Positions 35,674 to 44,832 of a stretch of DNA of 44,889 nucleotides are shown one piece after another (within the stretch, counting starts at the first letter, position 1; every line of letters starts with the position of its first letter). A program made the position numbers and the translations under genes. The DNA comes from an uncultured Lachnospiraceae bacterium (GTDB lineage Bacteria; Bacillota; Clostridia; Lachnospirales; Lachnospiraceae), in assembly GCA_947629385.1 (NCBI GenBank), contig CANRDO010000027.1, positions 1 to 44,889 of the forward strand. Reading direction: 5' to 3'. A model generated the notes under the pieces. That model was not told the DNA's origin, did no database searches, and saw only the letters and a list, made by a program, of their open reading frames with translations.

Positions 35674-38600
35674 CTAATTATCCAGATCATTTTCCACAAG
35701 GTTGACGGACACCAGCGCGGAGACTCCCTTTTCCTGCATCGTAATGCCATACAGACGGTCCGCCGCGGTCATCGTGCCTCGCCTGTGAGTAATAATAATA
35801 AATTGTGTATTCTTTGTCAACTTATGCAGGTAGCGCGCATATCGCTCCACGTTGTTCTCGTCGAGCGCTGCCTCGATCTCGTCCAGCAGACAGAACGGCG
35901 ACGGCTTCAGATTCTGGATCGCGAAGAGGAGCGCGATCGCGGTCAGTGATTTTTCGCCTCCCGAAAGCTGCATCATATTCTGCAGCTTTTTCCCCGGCGG
36001 CTGCGCGATGATGCGGATGCCGGCCTCCAGAACGTCCTCATCCTCGACCAGCTCCAGCGTGCCGCGGCCCCCGCCGAACAGCTCCTTGAACGCCTTGTCA
36101 AACTCTGTCTGAATCTTCGCAAACTGCTCCTTGAACTGGGCGCGCATCCCGCTGTCCAGCTCGTCAATGATCTTGAGCAGCGCCTCCTCTGCCTTCATCA
36201 GATCCTCATGCTGGGTCGAGAGGAAGGTATGACGCTCGGAGAGCTCCTTGAAATCTTCGATCGCATTGACATTGACGTTGCCGAGCGCCTTGATCTCACT
36301 CTTAAGTGCCGAGATGCTTTTCTTCAAAGCCGACGCGCCCGTCTGCTCCGGCAGCCCGAGCTCCTTCGCGGCTCCGTAGGTCAGCCCGTACTCCTCCCAC
36401 ATGTAGTTGATCTGCGTCTCCTTCTGTCCCTCCGCCTTCTCGATCTGCGCATTCAGGCGGAAGTTCTCACGGTCCAGAAGATTCATGCGTTCAGACTGCT
36501 CCTCGCGCGTCTCAAAGAATTTTTTGTGAAGCTTATTTTTCTCGTCCTTCTCCGCCGTCAGCCGGGCGATCTCCTCCTGCAGCTCCTGCTCCGAGATATC
36601 CGACTGTGCGAGGCTCTCCTCGATCTCCCTGATCTGTGACTCCTTATCCTCGACGCTTCTTGCGGCGTCGCCGATCTCTTTCTCATATCTGGCGCGCTCT
36701 TCGGCCAGCTGTTCCTTCTGCCCCCGGATGCGGGCGACATTCTGCTCTACGAAGGATTCCTGCTGCGCGATCTGCGACAGCCTCAGATGTACCTCCTCCT
36801 TCGCGGCGAGCGCCTCCTTGTGCTCTGTGCGCTTACGCTCCAGCTCCTCCTGCCACTTCTCGATCTTCTCCCCCGTGTCCTTCTCGGTCTGTTCCGACTC
36901 GGCCAGCTCCTGTTTCTCCTTCGCGCTGCTGTCCCGAATCTCCTGTGCCTGCAGGTCGATCTCCCCGGATTCCCCCTGGATCCGCTCATAATCCTGCATG
37001 GTCGCGCCGCCCTTTTCGTCGAGCTCGTCAAGCTTCAGCTTCGCCGTGTTCTGAGCGAGATATTCCTCCTGAAGCGCGTCCCGCAGACGTACAAGCTCGT
37101 CGCGCAGCTCATTGCGCGCCGCCCGGCTCTCGTCGATCTGGGACTGAAGCTCCAAAAGCATCTCCTGACGCCTTTGCACCTGCTTTTCCAGATCCTCGAT
37201 CTCGCGCCTTCTTCCAAGCAGGTTGCTGGAATTCTTAAACGCTCCGCCGGACATGGAGCCGCCCGGATTCAGAAGCTCTCCGTCCAACGTCACGATGCGC
37301 AGAGAATGCCTGTATTTCCGCGCAAGAGCGATCGCCTGGTCGATGTGGTCTACGACGACCGTTCGTCCGAGCAGATAACGGATGAGCTCCTCGTATTTTC
37401 CGTCCGCCTTCACCAGCGCGGACGCCAGCCCGACCACGCCCTTCTCCTTCAGAGCCTGCGGCGTGGAAAAATCATTTTTTGCCGTAATACCGGTAAGCGG
37501 CAGAAATGTCGCCCTTCCGAACTTATTTTTCTTCAGATATTCGATCTGCTGCTTGGCCGTCTCCTCCGTATCCGTCACGATATTCTGGATATTGCCGCCC
37601 AGAGCCGTCTCGATCGCGACCTCGTATGTCTTCTCTACCTTGATGAGATCTGCGACTACGCCGAGAATACCGGCGTTCTTGTCTTTCTGCTCCATCACGC
37701 GGCGGATACTGTTCCCGTAGCCGTCGTAGCGCTCCGCGATATTCTTCAGTGATTCCAGGCGGGAGGACTCCCGATGAAATTCCGTCTGCTCTACCTCGAT
37801 CTGCCGGTTGTACTCCTGAAGCTGCTGCTGGAAGACAGAGAGACGCTCGTTTGCCTCCTCGCTCTTCGCCGTCAGCTCCCGGATCCGCAGCTCGATCTCC
37901 TCGTATTCCTGCGCGACATCCTGACGCAGCTCGTCATGCTCCGCCTTCTCCGTCTGCAGCCGCAATGCCTCCTGCGTCAGCTGCGCCCTGCGGATCTGGG
38001 TCTGCTCCAGCATCGTGTCATAGCGCTGAATCCGCGCCTTCACTGACGCCCGCTGATTCAAAAGATTGATGATGTCGGTCTTGCCCTGCTCAATCTGCTG
38101 CTCCAGGCTCGCTGTCTCATCCTGCAATGCCTGCACGGCGGCCTCTGATTTCTGCTCCTCCCCGCGGATCGCCGAAAGCTCCGCCTGAAGCTTCTTAAGC
38201 TCATCCTCGGCCTTCTGCTCTTCGGCGGTATATCCCTCCGTCTGCTGCTCGATGGCGGCAATGCGCATCTGCAGATGCTCGTCGCTCGTGCGCGCCGTGT
38301 TGATCTGCTCACGCAAAAGCTCGATCTGGTTGCGAAACTGCTGCCTGCGAAGCTGTCCCTGTGAGATCACCTCTCGCTTCTCTACAAGCGCCGCGTCAAG
38401 CTGCTCCAGCTCCTGCTCCTGCTTTTCGTAGTTCTCTCTCGTCCGCTCGTATTCCGCACGCGTCTCCTCAAGCTGCGTCTCCGCCAGCTTCTGCTTTTCG
38501 CTCAGCTCCTCGAGCTCTTTCCTGAGCCGGTCGTATTCCAGCAGAAACAGTCCGACGTCGCAGGTCTTCAGCTCATCGCGCTTCTGCAGATAAATCTTTG

Positions 38601-39234
38601 CGGTCTCTGCCTGCTTCTGCAGCGGCCCAAGCTGTCTCGTCAACTCCGCGAGAATATCGTTGACGCGAACTAAGTTCTGGCGCTCCGCCTCCAGCTTTTT
38701 CTGCGCCGCACTCTTCCTGCGCTTGAATTTGACAATGCCCGCCGCCTCGTCAAAAAGCTCCCTGCGCTCCTCCGGCTTGCCACTTAAGATCTTGTCAATC
38801 TGACCCTGCCCGATGATCGAATAGCCTTCCTTGCCGATACCGGTATCATAGAACATCTCGTTGATGTCCCGCAGGCGCACCTGCGTCCCGTTGAGCAGAT
38901 ATTCACTCTCTCCGGACCGGTACACACGGCGGGTCACCGTCACTTCATCGTAGGAGACCGCAAGCTTATGATCCGAATTGTCCAGCGTGATCGACACCGC
39001 CGCATAACCCAGCGGCTTGCGTGTCTCTGTGCCGGAAAAAATGACGTCCTGCATGCTCGCTCCGCGCAGCTGCTTCGCGCTCTGTTCGCCGAGTACCCAG
39101 CGCACCGCGTCCGCAACATTGCTCTTGCCGCTCCCGTTCGGTCCTACGATCGCCGTAATCCCATTGTGGAACTGAAACAGGATCTTATTTGCAAATGATT
39201 TAAACCCATGTACTTCAATGCTTTTCAGATACAT
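35674..39234 (-). CDS. smc: Chromosome segregation ATPase SMC
   Basis: This 1186-residue condensin subunit organises and separates chromosomes. It has Walker [14 protein letters not shown] near residue 32, long coiled coils (about 165-500 and 680-1010) rich in Glu, Gln, Arg and Leu, and a hinge at about 510-670 ([31 protein letters not shown]). The ABC signature [16 protein letters not shown] and Walker [15 protein letters not shown] follow. It works with ScpA and ScpB, which are not in this window. The ATG overlaps the end of rnc by 20 nt. The length and all motifs are normal. Confidence 0.97.
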   Translation of the reverse strand: MYLKSIEVHGFKSFANKILFQFHNGITAIVGPNGSGKSNVADAVRWVLGEQSAKQLRGASMQDVIFSGTETRKPLGYAAVSITLDNSDHKLAVSYDEVTVTRRVYRSGESEYLLNGTQVRLRDINEMFYDTGIGKEGYSIIGQGQIDKILSGKPEERRELFDEAAGIVKFKRRKSAAQKKLEAERQNLVRVNDILAELTRQLGPLQKQAETAKIYLQKRDELKTCDVGLFLLEYDRLRKELEELSEKQKLAETQLEETRAEYERTRENYEKQEQELEQLDAALVEKREVISQGQLRRQQFRNQIELLREQINTARTSDEHLQMRIAAIEQQTEGYTAEEQKAEDELKKLQAELSAIRGEEQKSEAAVQALQDETASLEQQIEQGKTDIINLLNQRASVKARIQRYDTMLEQTQIRRAQLTQEALRLQTEKAEHDELRQDVAQEYEEIELRIRELTAKSEEANERLSVFQQQLQEYNRQIEVEQTEFHRESSRLESLKNIAERYDGYGNSIRRVMEQKDKNAGILGVVADLIKVEKTYEVAIETALGGNIQNIVTDTEETAKQQIEYLKKNKFGRATFLPLTGITAKNDFSTPQALKEKGVVGLASALVKADGKYEELIRYLLGRTVVVDHIDQAIALARKYRHSLRIVTLDGELLNPGGSMSGGAFKNSSNLLGRRREIEDLEKQVQRRQEMLLELQSQIDESRAARNELRDELVRLRDALQEEYLAQNTAKLKLDELDEKGGATMQDYERIQGESGEIDLQAQEIRDSSAKEKQELAESEQTEKDTGEKIEKWQEELERKRTEHKEALAAKEEVHLRLSQIAQQESFVEQNVARIRGQKEQLAEERARYEKEIGDAARSVEDKESQIREIEESLAQSDISEQELQEEIARLTAEKDEKNKLHKKFFETREEQSERMNLLDRENFRLNAQIEKAEGQKETQINYMWEEYGLTYGAAKELGLPEQTGASALKKSISALKSEIKALGNVNVNAIEDFKELSERHTFLSTQHEDLMKAEEALLKIIDELDSGMRAQFKEQFAKIQTEFDKAFKELFGGGRGTLELVEDEDVLEAGIRIIAQPPGKKLQNMMQLSGGEKSLTAIALLFAIQNLKPSPFCLLDEIEAALDENNVERYARYLHKLTKNTQFIIITHRRGTMTAADRLYGITMQEKGVSALVSVNLVENDLDN

Positions 39235-39931
39235 CCGACATTTTCCCTTTCAGCGCGACGATCGCACGATACGCAGCCTCCTGCTCCGCCGCCTTCTTTG
39301 TACTGCCCCGGCCCTTGCCCTCCACGACACCGCCGATTCGAACCTCCACCAGAAAGACCTTCGCGTGATCCGGCCCTTCCTCGCCGACGATCACATAGCT
39401 GATCTCATCCGAGCGGTGATCTCTCTGCACAATCTCCTGCAGAACCGTCTTACTGTCATAGAAAAGCTTCTTGTGCTCAATATCCGTCAGGACAAAACGC
39501 TCAATGAAATTCTTCGCGTTCACAAAGCCTCCATCCAGATAGATCGCGCCGATCAGCGCCTCCATCGCGTCGGATATGATGGAATTGCGCAGTCGTCCGC
39601 CGGTCTGCTCCTCACCCTTTCCGAGAAGAAGATAACTGCCGAGGTCGATCTCCTTCGCGCAAAGTGCAAGCGTCGGCTCACAGACAATGCTCGCCCGAAG
39701 CTTCGTAAGCTCTCCTTCCGCCATCTTCGGATAATGATGGTAGAGAAAATCACTGCTCACCACCTCAAGCACGGCGTCGCCCAGAAACTCCAGACGCTCA
39801 TTGTCGTGCATCTGTCCCATCCTATGCTCGTTCGCATAGGAGCTGTGGCACATTGCCTGCCTGAGCATCTCCTTATTGCGGAACACATAACCTGTCCTCT
39901 GTTCCAATTCCTTCACATTTAAATCCGTCAT
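39215..39931 (-). CDS. rnc: Ribonuclease III
   Basis: This 238-residue dsRNA endonuclease matures rRNA and processes structured mRNAs. It has the catalytic signature NERLEFLGDAVLEVV (44-58), the second acidic site in SDAMEALIGAIYLD, and a C-terminal dsRNA-binding domain (TVLQEIVQRDHRSDEISY, GRGSTKKAAEQEAAYRAI). I chose the ATG at 39929-39931 because GGAG lies upstream; an in-frame start at 40030 adds 33 residues without support. The 3' end overlaps smc by 20 nt. A 21-bp palindrome lies just ahead of its ribosome site. Confidence 0.95.
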   Translation of the reverse strand: MTDLNVKELEQRTGYVFRNKEMLRQAMCHSSYANEHRMGQMHDNERLEFLGDAVLEVVSSDFLYHHYPKMAEGELTKLRASIVCEPTLALCAKEIDLGSYLLLGKGEEQTGGRLRNSIISDAMEALIGAIYLDGGFVNAKNFIERFVLTDIEHKKLFYDSKTVLQEIVQRDHRSDEISYVIVGEEGPDHAKVFLVEVRIGGVVEGKGRGSTKKAAEQEAAYRAIVALKGKMSDVSEKH

Positions 39932-39950
39932 TCTGCACACTCCAAATATA

Positions 39951-39971
39951 GGATATGCCACTGGCATATCC
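39951..39971 (-). promoter_or_regulatory. 21-bp palindrome in the rnc leader
   Basis: GGATATGCCA, a central C, and TGGCATATCC form a perfect palindrome 20 nt ahead of the rnc start codon. It could be a protein operator or an RNA stem. E. coli rnc controls itself by cutting a leader stem, so self-control is a fair hypothesis here, but nothing in the sequence proves it. Confidence 0.4.
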
Positions 39972-39994
39972 CCGCGCCAAGCGCAGTCTCGAAA

Positions 39995-40050
39995 GCAACA
40001 GTGAGATAAAAATAAAAACAGGGCCTGCACAGAAAATCGTCGAAGAGCCC
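39995..40050 (-). terminator. Weak terminator-like element between acpP and rnc
   Basis: On the minus strand a GGGC...GCCC stem of about 4-5 bp with a long loop (40021-40050) is followed by TGTTTTTATTTTT. The stem is weak, so at most partial termination is expected. Confidence 0.35.
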
Positions 40051-40102
40051 AAACTGCGCTCAGTCTCTCCCCGATCCCTTCTGTAACAGTCCCCTCCTGC
40101 TA

Positions 40103-40333
40103 TCAGTTGATCGCGTTTTTGATCGCTTCCGCCGCGTCTCCCACAGAGACGATCTTCTCCGCCTTCTCATTCGGAATCTCAATGTCAAACTCTTCTTCGA
40201 TCCCCATGATAATCTGGAAAATATCGAGCGAGTCCGCGCCAAGATCATCGACAAACGTCGTCTCCGGACTGATCTCATCCGCATCTACATTCAGTACCTC
40301 CGCAATGATTCCCTGCAGCTTTTCAAATTCCAT
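40103..40333 (-). CDS. acpP: Acyl carrier protein
   Basis: This 76-residue ACP has the phosphopantetheine serine Ser35 in the motif LGADSLDIF. The rest ([28 protein letters not shown]) is typical. It carries growing acyl chains in fatty acid synthesis. I chose the ATG at 40331-40333. A GTG at 40340-40342 is closer to the AAGGAG site and would add three residues, so the start is slightly uncertain. It lies between plsX and rnc, as in many bacteria. Confidence 0.95.
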   Translation of the reverse strand: MEFEKLQGIIAEVLNVDADEISPETTFVDDLGADSLDIFQIIMGIEEEFDIEIPNEKAEKIVSVGDAAEAIKNAIN

Positions 40334-40384
40334 AGCTATCACTCACTCCTTCTTGATCTTCTATAAGCTGATATATACTCGTGA

Positions 40385-41407
40385 CTAATTCGAACCCTCG
40401 TTCGCTACAACGATATGTTCTTTAATTTTCTCATTGATCTGCTGTTCTTTGAACTGCACACACTGGTAAATGGAATTCTCCACTTCCCTCGCCGTCGAGC
40501 TGCCATGCGTCTTCACAACAAGCCCCTTCAACCCGAGCAGCGGGGCGCCTCCGTATTCGCTGAGGTCAAACGACTTGAGCGTACTCTTCAGCGCAGGCTT
40601 GACCAGAAGGGCGCCGATTTTCGTCTTCAGACTGCTCATCATGCTTCCCTTGATCATGCTGATCAGGGTTCCTCCGAGACCTTCGTACAGCTTCAGGATT
40701 ACATTTCCGGTGAAAGCCTCACAGACGATCACATCACAGGCGCCTGCCGGGATCTCCCTCGCCTCCACGCTGCCGATAAAATTGATGTCTGTGCACTCCT
40801 TCAGCAATGGGAACGTCTCCTTCACCAGGGCGTTGCCCTTCTCCTCCTCCGCGCCGATGTTGACGATACCGACCTTCGGATTCCTGACGCCAAGCACATT
40901 CTCCATGTAGATGGAACCCATCCTGGCAAATTGGACAAGATGGGAAGATCTCGCGTCCACATTCGCGCCGCAGTCGATCAGGAGCGACACCCCGTCCTTC
41001 GTCGGAATCAGAGGAGCCAGCGCCGGACGCTCAATGCCCTTGATCCTCCCGACGATGCCCTGGCCGCCTACCAGCACGGCCCCGGAACTCCCGGCCGAGA
41101 CGAAGGCGTCTGCCTCGCCGCGCTTCACCATCATCATGCCGACGACGATAGAGGAATCCTTCTTCGACCGAATCGCCGCAACCGGCGGCTCCGCAGTCTC
41201 AATCACCTCGCTCGTGTGCACCAGCTCGATCCGGTCGGCAGGATACGTGTATTTCTTCAGCTCACGCTCCACCGCATCCCGGATGCCGGTCAGGATCACG
41301 TGAATGTTCTCATGATCATTCACCGCCTGCACCGCGCCCTTTACGATTTCCTCTGGGGCGTTGTCTCCGCCCATCGCGTCGACCACAACCCGAACTGTCT
41401 CACTCAT
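40385..41407 (-). CDS. plsX: Phosphate acyltransferase PlsX
   Basis: PlsX makes acyl-phosphate from acyl-ACP, the substrate of PlsY. The 340-residue protein begins VRVVVDAMGGDNAPEEIVKGAV and includes LIDCGANVDARSSHLVQFA, NIGAEEEKGN and GLKGLVVKTHGSS, all typical. The ATG follows CAGGAGG. It has its own promoter and is preceded by the rpmF terminator, so it is mostly uncoupled from rpmF. acpP follows by 51 nt. Confidence 0.96.
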   Translation of the reverse strand: MSETVRVVVDAMGGDNAPEEIVKGAVQAVNDHENIHVILTGIRDAVERELKKYTYPADRIELVHTSEVIETAEPPVAAIRSKKDSSIVVGMMMVKRGEADAFVSAGSSGAVLVGGQGIVGRIKGIERPALAPLIPTKDGVSLLIDCGANVDARSSHLVQFARMGSIYMENVLGVRNPKVGIVNIGAEEEKGNALVKETFPLLKECTDINFIGSVEAREIPAGACDVIVCEAFTGNVILKLYEGLGGTLISMIKGSMMSSLKTKIGALLVKPALKSTLKSFDLSEYGGAPLLGLKGLVVKTHGSSTAREVENSIYQCVQFKEQQINEKIKEHIVVANEGSN

Positions 41408-41447
41408 TTGTATCCTCCTGTGAGGTACATTTTATACCTTGATACAT

Positions 41448-41476
41448 AATATACTAGACATTATTCTAAAAATCAA
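41448..41476 (-). promoter_or_regulatory. Promoter of plsX-acpP-rnc block
   Basis: On the minus strand there is TTGATT (41471-41476), a 17-nt spacer and TATATT (41448-41453), placed between the rpmF terminator and plsX. The leader holds a weak AGGTA/TACCT dyad (41423-41439). It does not match the FapR operator well. Confidence 0.6.
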
Positions 41477-41490
41477 CAGGAAAAAACACA

Positions 41491-41520
41491 GAAAAATAGG
41501 CATCTTGAAAAAGATGCCTA
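41491..41520 (-). terminator. Intrinsic terminator after rpmF
   Basis: On the minus strand TAGGCATCTT (at 41511-41520), loop TTTC, AAGATGCCTA (41497-41506) gives a perfect 10-bp stem followed by TTTTTC. It starts 12 nt after the rpmF stop. This is the clearest terminator in the window. Confidence 0.9.
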
Positions 41521-41532
41521 CCTGCATTGCAT

Positions 41533-41718
41533 TTAGTTATCCATTGCAATAATCTCTTTTTTGTTGTAGGTTCCGCAGGCCTTGCAAACCCTGTGAGGAA
41601 GCATCAGCTCGCCACATTTGCTGCACTTTACAAGCGTCGGAACAGACATTTTCCAGTTTGCTCTTCTCTTATCGCGTCTCGACTTGGAAGATTTGTTTTT
41701 CGGACAGATCGCACCCAT
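41533..41718 (-). CDS. rpmF: 50S ribosomal protein L32 (zinc-ribbon form)
   Basis: This 61-residue L32 has a CXXC...CXXC zinc ribbon: Cys32, Cys35, Cys45 and Cys48 (KCSKCGELML, RVCKACGTYN). The basic N-terminal part (KNKSSKSRRDKRRANWK) is typical. The ATG follows AAGGAGGTG, and the gene sits 3 nt after yceD. Cysteine-containing ribosomal proteins of this type are often exchanged under zinc limitation, but no second copy is seen here. Confidence 0.95.
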   Translation of the reverse strand: MGAICPKNKSSKSRRDKRRANWKMSVPTLVKCSKCGELMLPHRVCKACGTYNKKEIIAMDN

Positions 41719-41721
41719 CGG

Positions 41722-42213
41722 TCACACCTCCTTAAATTTGCTGAAAATATCAAGGACTTTTGCCATTCTTGGATCCAAATCCGCAGATTCGCAGTTGCAC
41801 GAACCCTCATTCAGATTTTGTCCGCAAACGCCGCATAATCCTCGACAGTCCTCCCGGCAGAGCACCCTCTCCGGCCAGACCAGCAACGCTTCGTCATGGA
41901 CAAGCTGATCCACATTCAGGTTATATCCATCAATATAATCCCGGTTCTCCAATTCCGTCTCCGTGTCGAACCGGATCTCCAGCCTGACAGCCACCGGCTC
42001 CAGGCAGCGCGCGCAAGGAATCATCACCTCAAGCTCTGTCTCACCCTTCAAAAGCAGCTTCTGTCCCCCTTCGTTCACCACCGTAATCGATAGCGGTGTC
42101 TTCCGGGCGATCTCAAACTCACCGAAACGATAGGACAGGCTCTCCAGCTCAAGATCAAACGTTCGCTGTATTTCCTTTCCCTCGTCTGTGAGCACTTCTG
42201 TCAGGTTCAACAA
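41722..42213 (-). CDS. yceD: YceD/DUF177 family protein
   Basis: This 163-residue protein of the DUF177 family is encoded ahead of rpmF in most bacteria and linked to 23S rRNA accumulation in plants and bacteria. It has the conserved cysteine-rich tail CRGLCGVCGQNLNEGSCNC and an upstream IPCARCLEPV. The likely start is TTG at 42211-42213 with AGGAGG 8 nt upstream; the nearby ATG is out of frame. A consensus promoter lies upstream. Confidence 0.9.
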   Translation of the reverse strand: MLNLTEVLTDEGKEIQRTFDLELESLSYRFGEFEIARKTPLSITVVNEGGQKLLLKGETELEVMIPCARCLEPVAVRLEIRFDTETELENRDYIDGYNLNVDQLVHDEALLVWPERVLCREDCRGLCGVCGQNLNEGSCNCESADLDPRMAKVLDIFSKFKEV

Positions 42214-42240
42214 GACATACTCCTCCTAACGCACTTCCCA

Positions 42241-42269
42241 ATTATACCTACCAGATATTATTTTGTCAA
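42241..42269 (-). promoter_or_regulatory. Perfect consensus promoter of yceD-rpmF
   Basis: On the minus strand there is TTGACA (42264-42269), a 17-nt spacer and TATAAT (42241-42246). Both boxes match the sigma-A consensus exactly, as expected for a ribosomal protein gene. It separates yceD-rpmF from ackA. Confidence 0.88.
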
Positions 42270-42286
42270 CAGCTTTTTCTTCAATC

Positions 42287-43477
42287 TTATACCAGCGCCA
42301 CCGTCTCGCGGCAGATCGCCAGTTCTTCGTTCGTCGGGATCACGGCCACCTTCACCTTCGAATCCGGGGTGGAGATCACGCAGTCGTCGCCGCGCTTTCC
42401 ATTCGCTTCCTCGTCCAGCGTAATGCCGAGATAGCCGAGATAACCGACCACCTTCTTGCGCACGATCGGTGCGTTCTCGCCGATGCCCGCCGTAAAGGCA
42501 ATCGCATCCACGCCGTTCATCGCAGCCACATAAGAGCCGATGTACTTCGCGACGCGGTAGCTGAAGACCTCGATCGCGTTTTCGGCCAGCTTGTTGCCGG
42601 AATTCATGCCCTCCTCGAGATCGCGGAAATCGCTGGAGAGTCCGCCGGAGATGCCGAGCACGCCGGACTTCTTGTTCAGAACGTTCATGACGCCCGCGAT
42701 GTCAAGACCTTCCTTCTTCGCAATAAACTCCATGATCGCCGGATCCATGTCGCCGGAGCGCGTGCCCATCACAAGACCTTCGAGCGGCGTGAGTCCCATC
42801 GAGGTGTCCACGCACTTACCGTTCACGACCGCGGAGATCGATGCACCGTTGCCCAAATGCGCGACGATCACCTTGCAGTTATCTTTATCCAGACCGAGGA
42901 AGTCGACCATGTGCTTCGACACGAAGCTGTGGCTCGTCCCATGGAAGCCGTAACGACGCACCTTGTACTTCTCATAATACTCATACGGAAGTCCGTACAG
43001 ATACGCCTTCTCCGGCATCGTCTGGTGGAAGGCCGTATCGAACACCGCCACCATCGGCACGCCCGGCATCAGCTCCGCGCACGCGTGGATGCCGATCAGG
43101 TTCGCCGGATTGTGAAGCGGAGCGAGGTCGTTGCACTCTTCAATCGCCGCGATCACCTCATCGTTGATCACAACCGAGCTTGCGAACTTCTCGCCGCCGT
43201 GCACGACTCTGTGTCCTACCGCATTGACGTCCGCCAGGCTCCCTATCGCGCCGGTCTTCTCATTCACAAGCGCGTCCAGAACCATCTGGATCGCCTCCTT
43301 GTGCGTCGGCATCGGAGCGTCGGTCACTTCCTTGTCTCCGCCCGCCTTCTGGTAGGTGAGTCTCCCGTCGATCCCAATGCGCTCGCACAGTCCCTTCGCC
43401 AGCACTGCCTCGGATTCGGAATTGATCAGCTGATACTTCAGCGAAGAGCTTCCGCAGTTGATAACCAATACATTCAT
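42287..43477 (-). CDS. ackA: Acetate kinase
   Basis: AckA makes ATP and acetate from acetyl phosphate, the energy-yielding end of acetogenesis. The 396-residue protein begins MNVLVINCGSSSLKYQ. It carries GHRVVHGGE, FDTAFHQTMPE, YGFHGTSH, VAHLGNGASISAV and FTAGIGENAP, covering the ASKHA nucleotide and acetate sites. I chose the ATG at 43475-43477 because GGAGGA lies upstream; a longer in-frame start adds 25 odd residues. It follows pta by 99 nt on the same transcript. Confidence 0.96.
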   Translation of the reverse strand: MNVLVINCGSSSLKYQLINSESEAVLAKGLCERIGIDGRLTYQKAGGDKEVTDAPMPTHKEAIQMVLDALVNEKTGAIGSLADVNAVGHRVVHGGEKFASSVVINDEVIAAIEECNDLAPLHNPANLIGIHACAELMPGVPMVAVFDTAFHQTMPEKAYLYGLPYEYYEKYKVRRYGFHGTSHSFVSKHMVDFLGLDKDNCKVIVAHLGNGASISAVVNGKCVDTSMGLTPLEGLVMGTRSGDMDPAIMEFIAKKEGLDIAGVMNVLNKKSGVLGISGGLSSDFRDLEEGMNSGNKLAENAIEVFSYRVAKYIGSYVAAMNGVDAIAFTAGIGENAPIVRKKVVGYLGYLGITLDEEANGKRGDDCVISTPDSKVKVAVIPTNEELAICRETVALV

Positions 43478-43576
43478 ACCAAATAATCCTCCGTTTTCTA
43501 TAAGTCGTATTATCGTGCGGCGCGCCTCTGTCATCTCGCAGCAAAGGCGCAACCGCAGTCCGTCGTCTTTGACCTT

Positions 43577-44578
43577 TTATTTGTCCGCCGCCTGGCACTG
43601 TACCGCCGTGATCGCTACAACGCCCACGATATCGTCCGCAGAACAGCCTCTGGACAGATCGTTGACCGGAGCCGCGATGCCCTGGGTAACCGGGCCGTAC
43701 GCCTCTGCCTTGCCAAGTCTCTGCACAAGCTTGTAGCCGATGTTGCCCGCGTCAAGGTTCGGGAAGATCAGTACGTTCGCCTTGCCCGCGACGTCGCTGT
43801 TCGGAGCCTTGGAAGCGCCCACGCTCGGAACGATCGCCGCGTCAAGCTGCATCTCGCCGTCCAGCTTGAGGTTCGGGTACTGCTCCTTCGCGATCTTCGT
43901 GGCCTCCACAACCTTGTCTACCAGCGCATGCTTTGCGCTGCCCATCGTGGAGTGCGACAGCATCGCGACCTTTGCCTCCTCGCCTACCAGAAGCTCGAAG
44001 GACTCCGCGGAGGACGCCGCGATCGCAGCCAGCTCTTCCGGAGTCGGATCCTGCACCAGACCGGAATCCGCAAACACAAAAGCGCCGTTCGCGCCGTACT
44101 CGCAGTCCGGAACGATCATCAGGAAGAATGCGGAGACAAGCTTCGTGCCCGGCTTCGTCTTCAGGATCTGCAGGCACGGGCGAAGCGTGTCCGCCGTGGA
44201 ATGGCAGGCGCCGGATACCATGCCGTCTGCGTCGCCCATCTTCACCATCATCACGCCGTAGTACAGGTACTGGTTCAGAAGGATCTCCTTCGCCTGTTCC
44301 GGGGTCATGCCCTTCTTGGAGCGCAGCTCTACGAGCTTGTCGATGTAGGCCTGCGTCTTCGGATTGGTCGCCGGATCCACAACGGTCGCACCGGAGATAT
44401 CCAGTCCCTCGCTGCCCTTCTTCACCGCTTCCTCACTGCCGACCAGAACGATGTTCGCAATGCCCTCCGCGAGAATCTTCGCGGCGGCCTCGTACGTTCT
44501 GCGGTCCTCCGTCTCCGGAAGCACGATCGTTTTCTTGTTTGCTTTTGCCTTTGCTTTGAGAATGTCAATAAATGCCAT
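43577..44578 (-). CDS. pta: Phosphate acetyltransferase
   Basis: Pta converts acetyl-CoA and phosphate to acetyl phosphate. The 333-residue short-form enzyme lacks the N-terminal regulatory domain of the long E. coli type. Motifs are IVLPETEDRRTYEAA, MVSGACHSTADTLRP, ALVDKVVEATK and NVLIFPNLDAGNIGYKLVQRLG. The ATG start follows AAAGGAG. It is the first gene of pta-ackA and draws on the acetyl-CoA made by the acs operon in this window. Confidence 0.96.
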   Translation of the reverse strand: MAFIDILKAKAKANKKTIVLPETEDRRTYEAAAKILAEGIANIVLVGSEEAVKKGSEGLDISGATVVDPATNPKTQAYIDKLVELRSKKGMTPEQAKEILLNQYLYYGVMMVKMGDADGMVSGACHSTADTLRPCLQILKTKPGTKLVSAFFLMIVPDCEYGANGAFVFADSGLVQDPTPEELAAIAASSAESFELLVGEEAKVAMLSHSTMGSAKHALVDKVVEATKIAKEQYPNLKLDGEMQLDAAIVPSVGASKAPNSDVAGKANVLIFPNLDAGNIGYKLVQRLGKAEAYGPVTQGIAAPVNDLSRGCSADDIVGVVAITAVQCQAADK

Positions 44579-44651
44579 GGTTCATGGACTCCTTTCCCTT
44601 ATGTTTCGTCGCCGGCTGTCCAGAACCGGCAGCTTTATTTATTTTAATCCG

Positions 44652-44680
44652 ATTATACCCCATATTTTAACAGCGGACAA
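44652..44680 (-). promoter_or_regulatory. Promoter of pta-ackA
   Basis: On the minus strand there is TTGTCC (44675-44680), a 17-nt spacer and TATAAT (44652-44657). Its leader is about 65 nt. It is back to back with the tmcAL promoter. Confidence 0.7.
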
Positions 44681-44693
44681 GATGAAATTTGCG

Positions 44694-44722
44694 TTGCAGA
44701 TTGCTTTTTTGTCTGATAAAAT
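44694..44722 (+). promoter_or_regulatory. Promoter of the tmcAL fragment
   Basis: TTGCAG (44694-44699), a 17-nt spacer ending TGA, and TAAAAT (44717-44722). It lies about 48 nt before the tmcAL ATG and diverges from the pta promoter. Confidence 0.55.
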
Positions 44723-44769
44723 AGGGAAAATTCCTTATGTATGAAAATAAAAACATTATGGGAGGCCAA

Positions 44770-44832
44770 ATGCGAACAGTCGGGATCATCGCAGAGTACA
44801 ATCCTTTTCATACCGGAAGTTTGACAGTCTAA
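44770..44832 (+). pseudogene. tmcAL: Broken 5' end of tRNA(Met) cytidine acetate ligase TmcAL
   Basis: The ATG at 44770 follows GGGAGG and gives MRTVGIIAEYNPFHTG, the exact N-terminal signature of the TmcAL/YlbM nucleotidyltransferase family, which continues with His (FHxGH). Here the frame goes on SLTV and stops at 44830-44832. The break is therefore at about 44817. tmcAL divergent from pta-ackA is a common clostridial layout, so the gene was probably whole before. It has been interrupted by an insertion, or the sequence joins wrongly here. The promoter and ribosome site remain intact. Confidence 0.75.

Noticed and set aside
33727..35949. 740-codon open frame on the plus strand
   Set aside because: Antisense to ilvA, ftsY and the end of smc, with the same antisense composition and no family motif.
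41423..41439. AGGTA/TACCT dyad in the plsX leader as a FapR operator
   Set aside because: Only 5-bp arms with a 7-nt loop, and it does not match the FapR consensus well enough.
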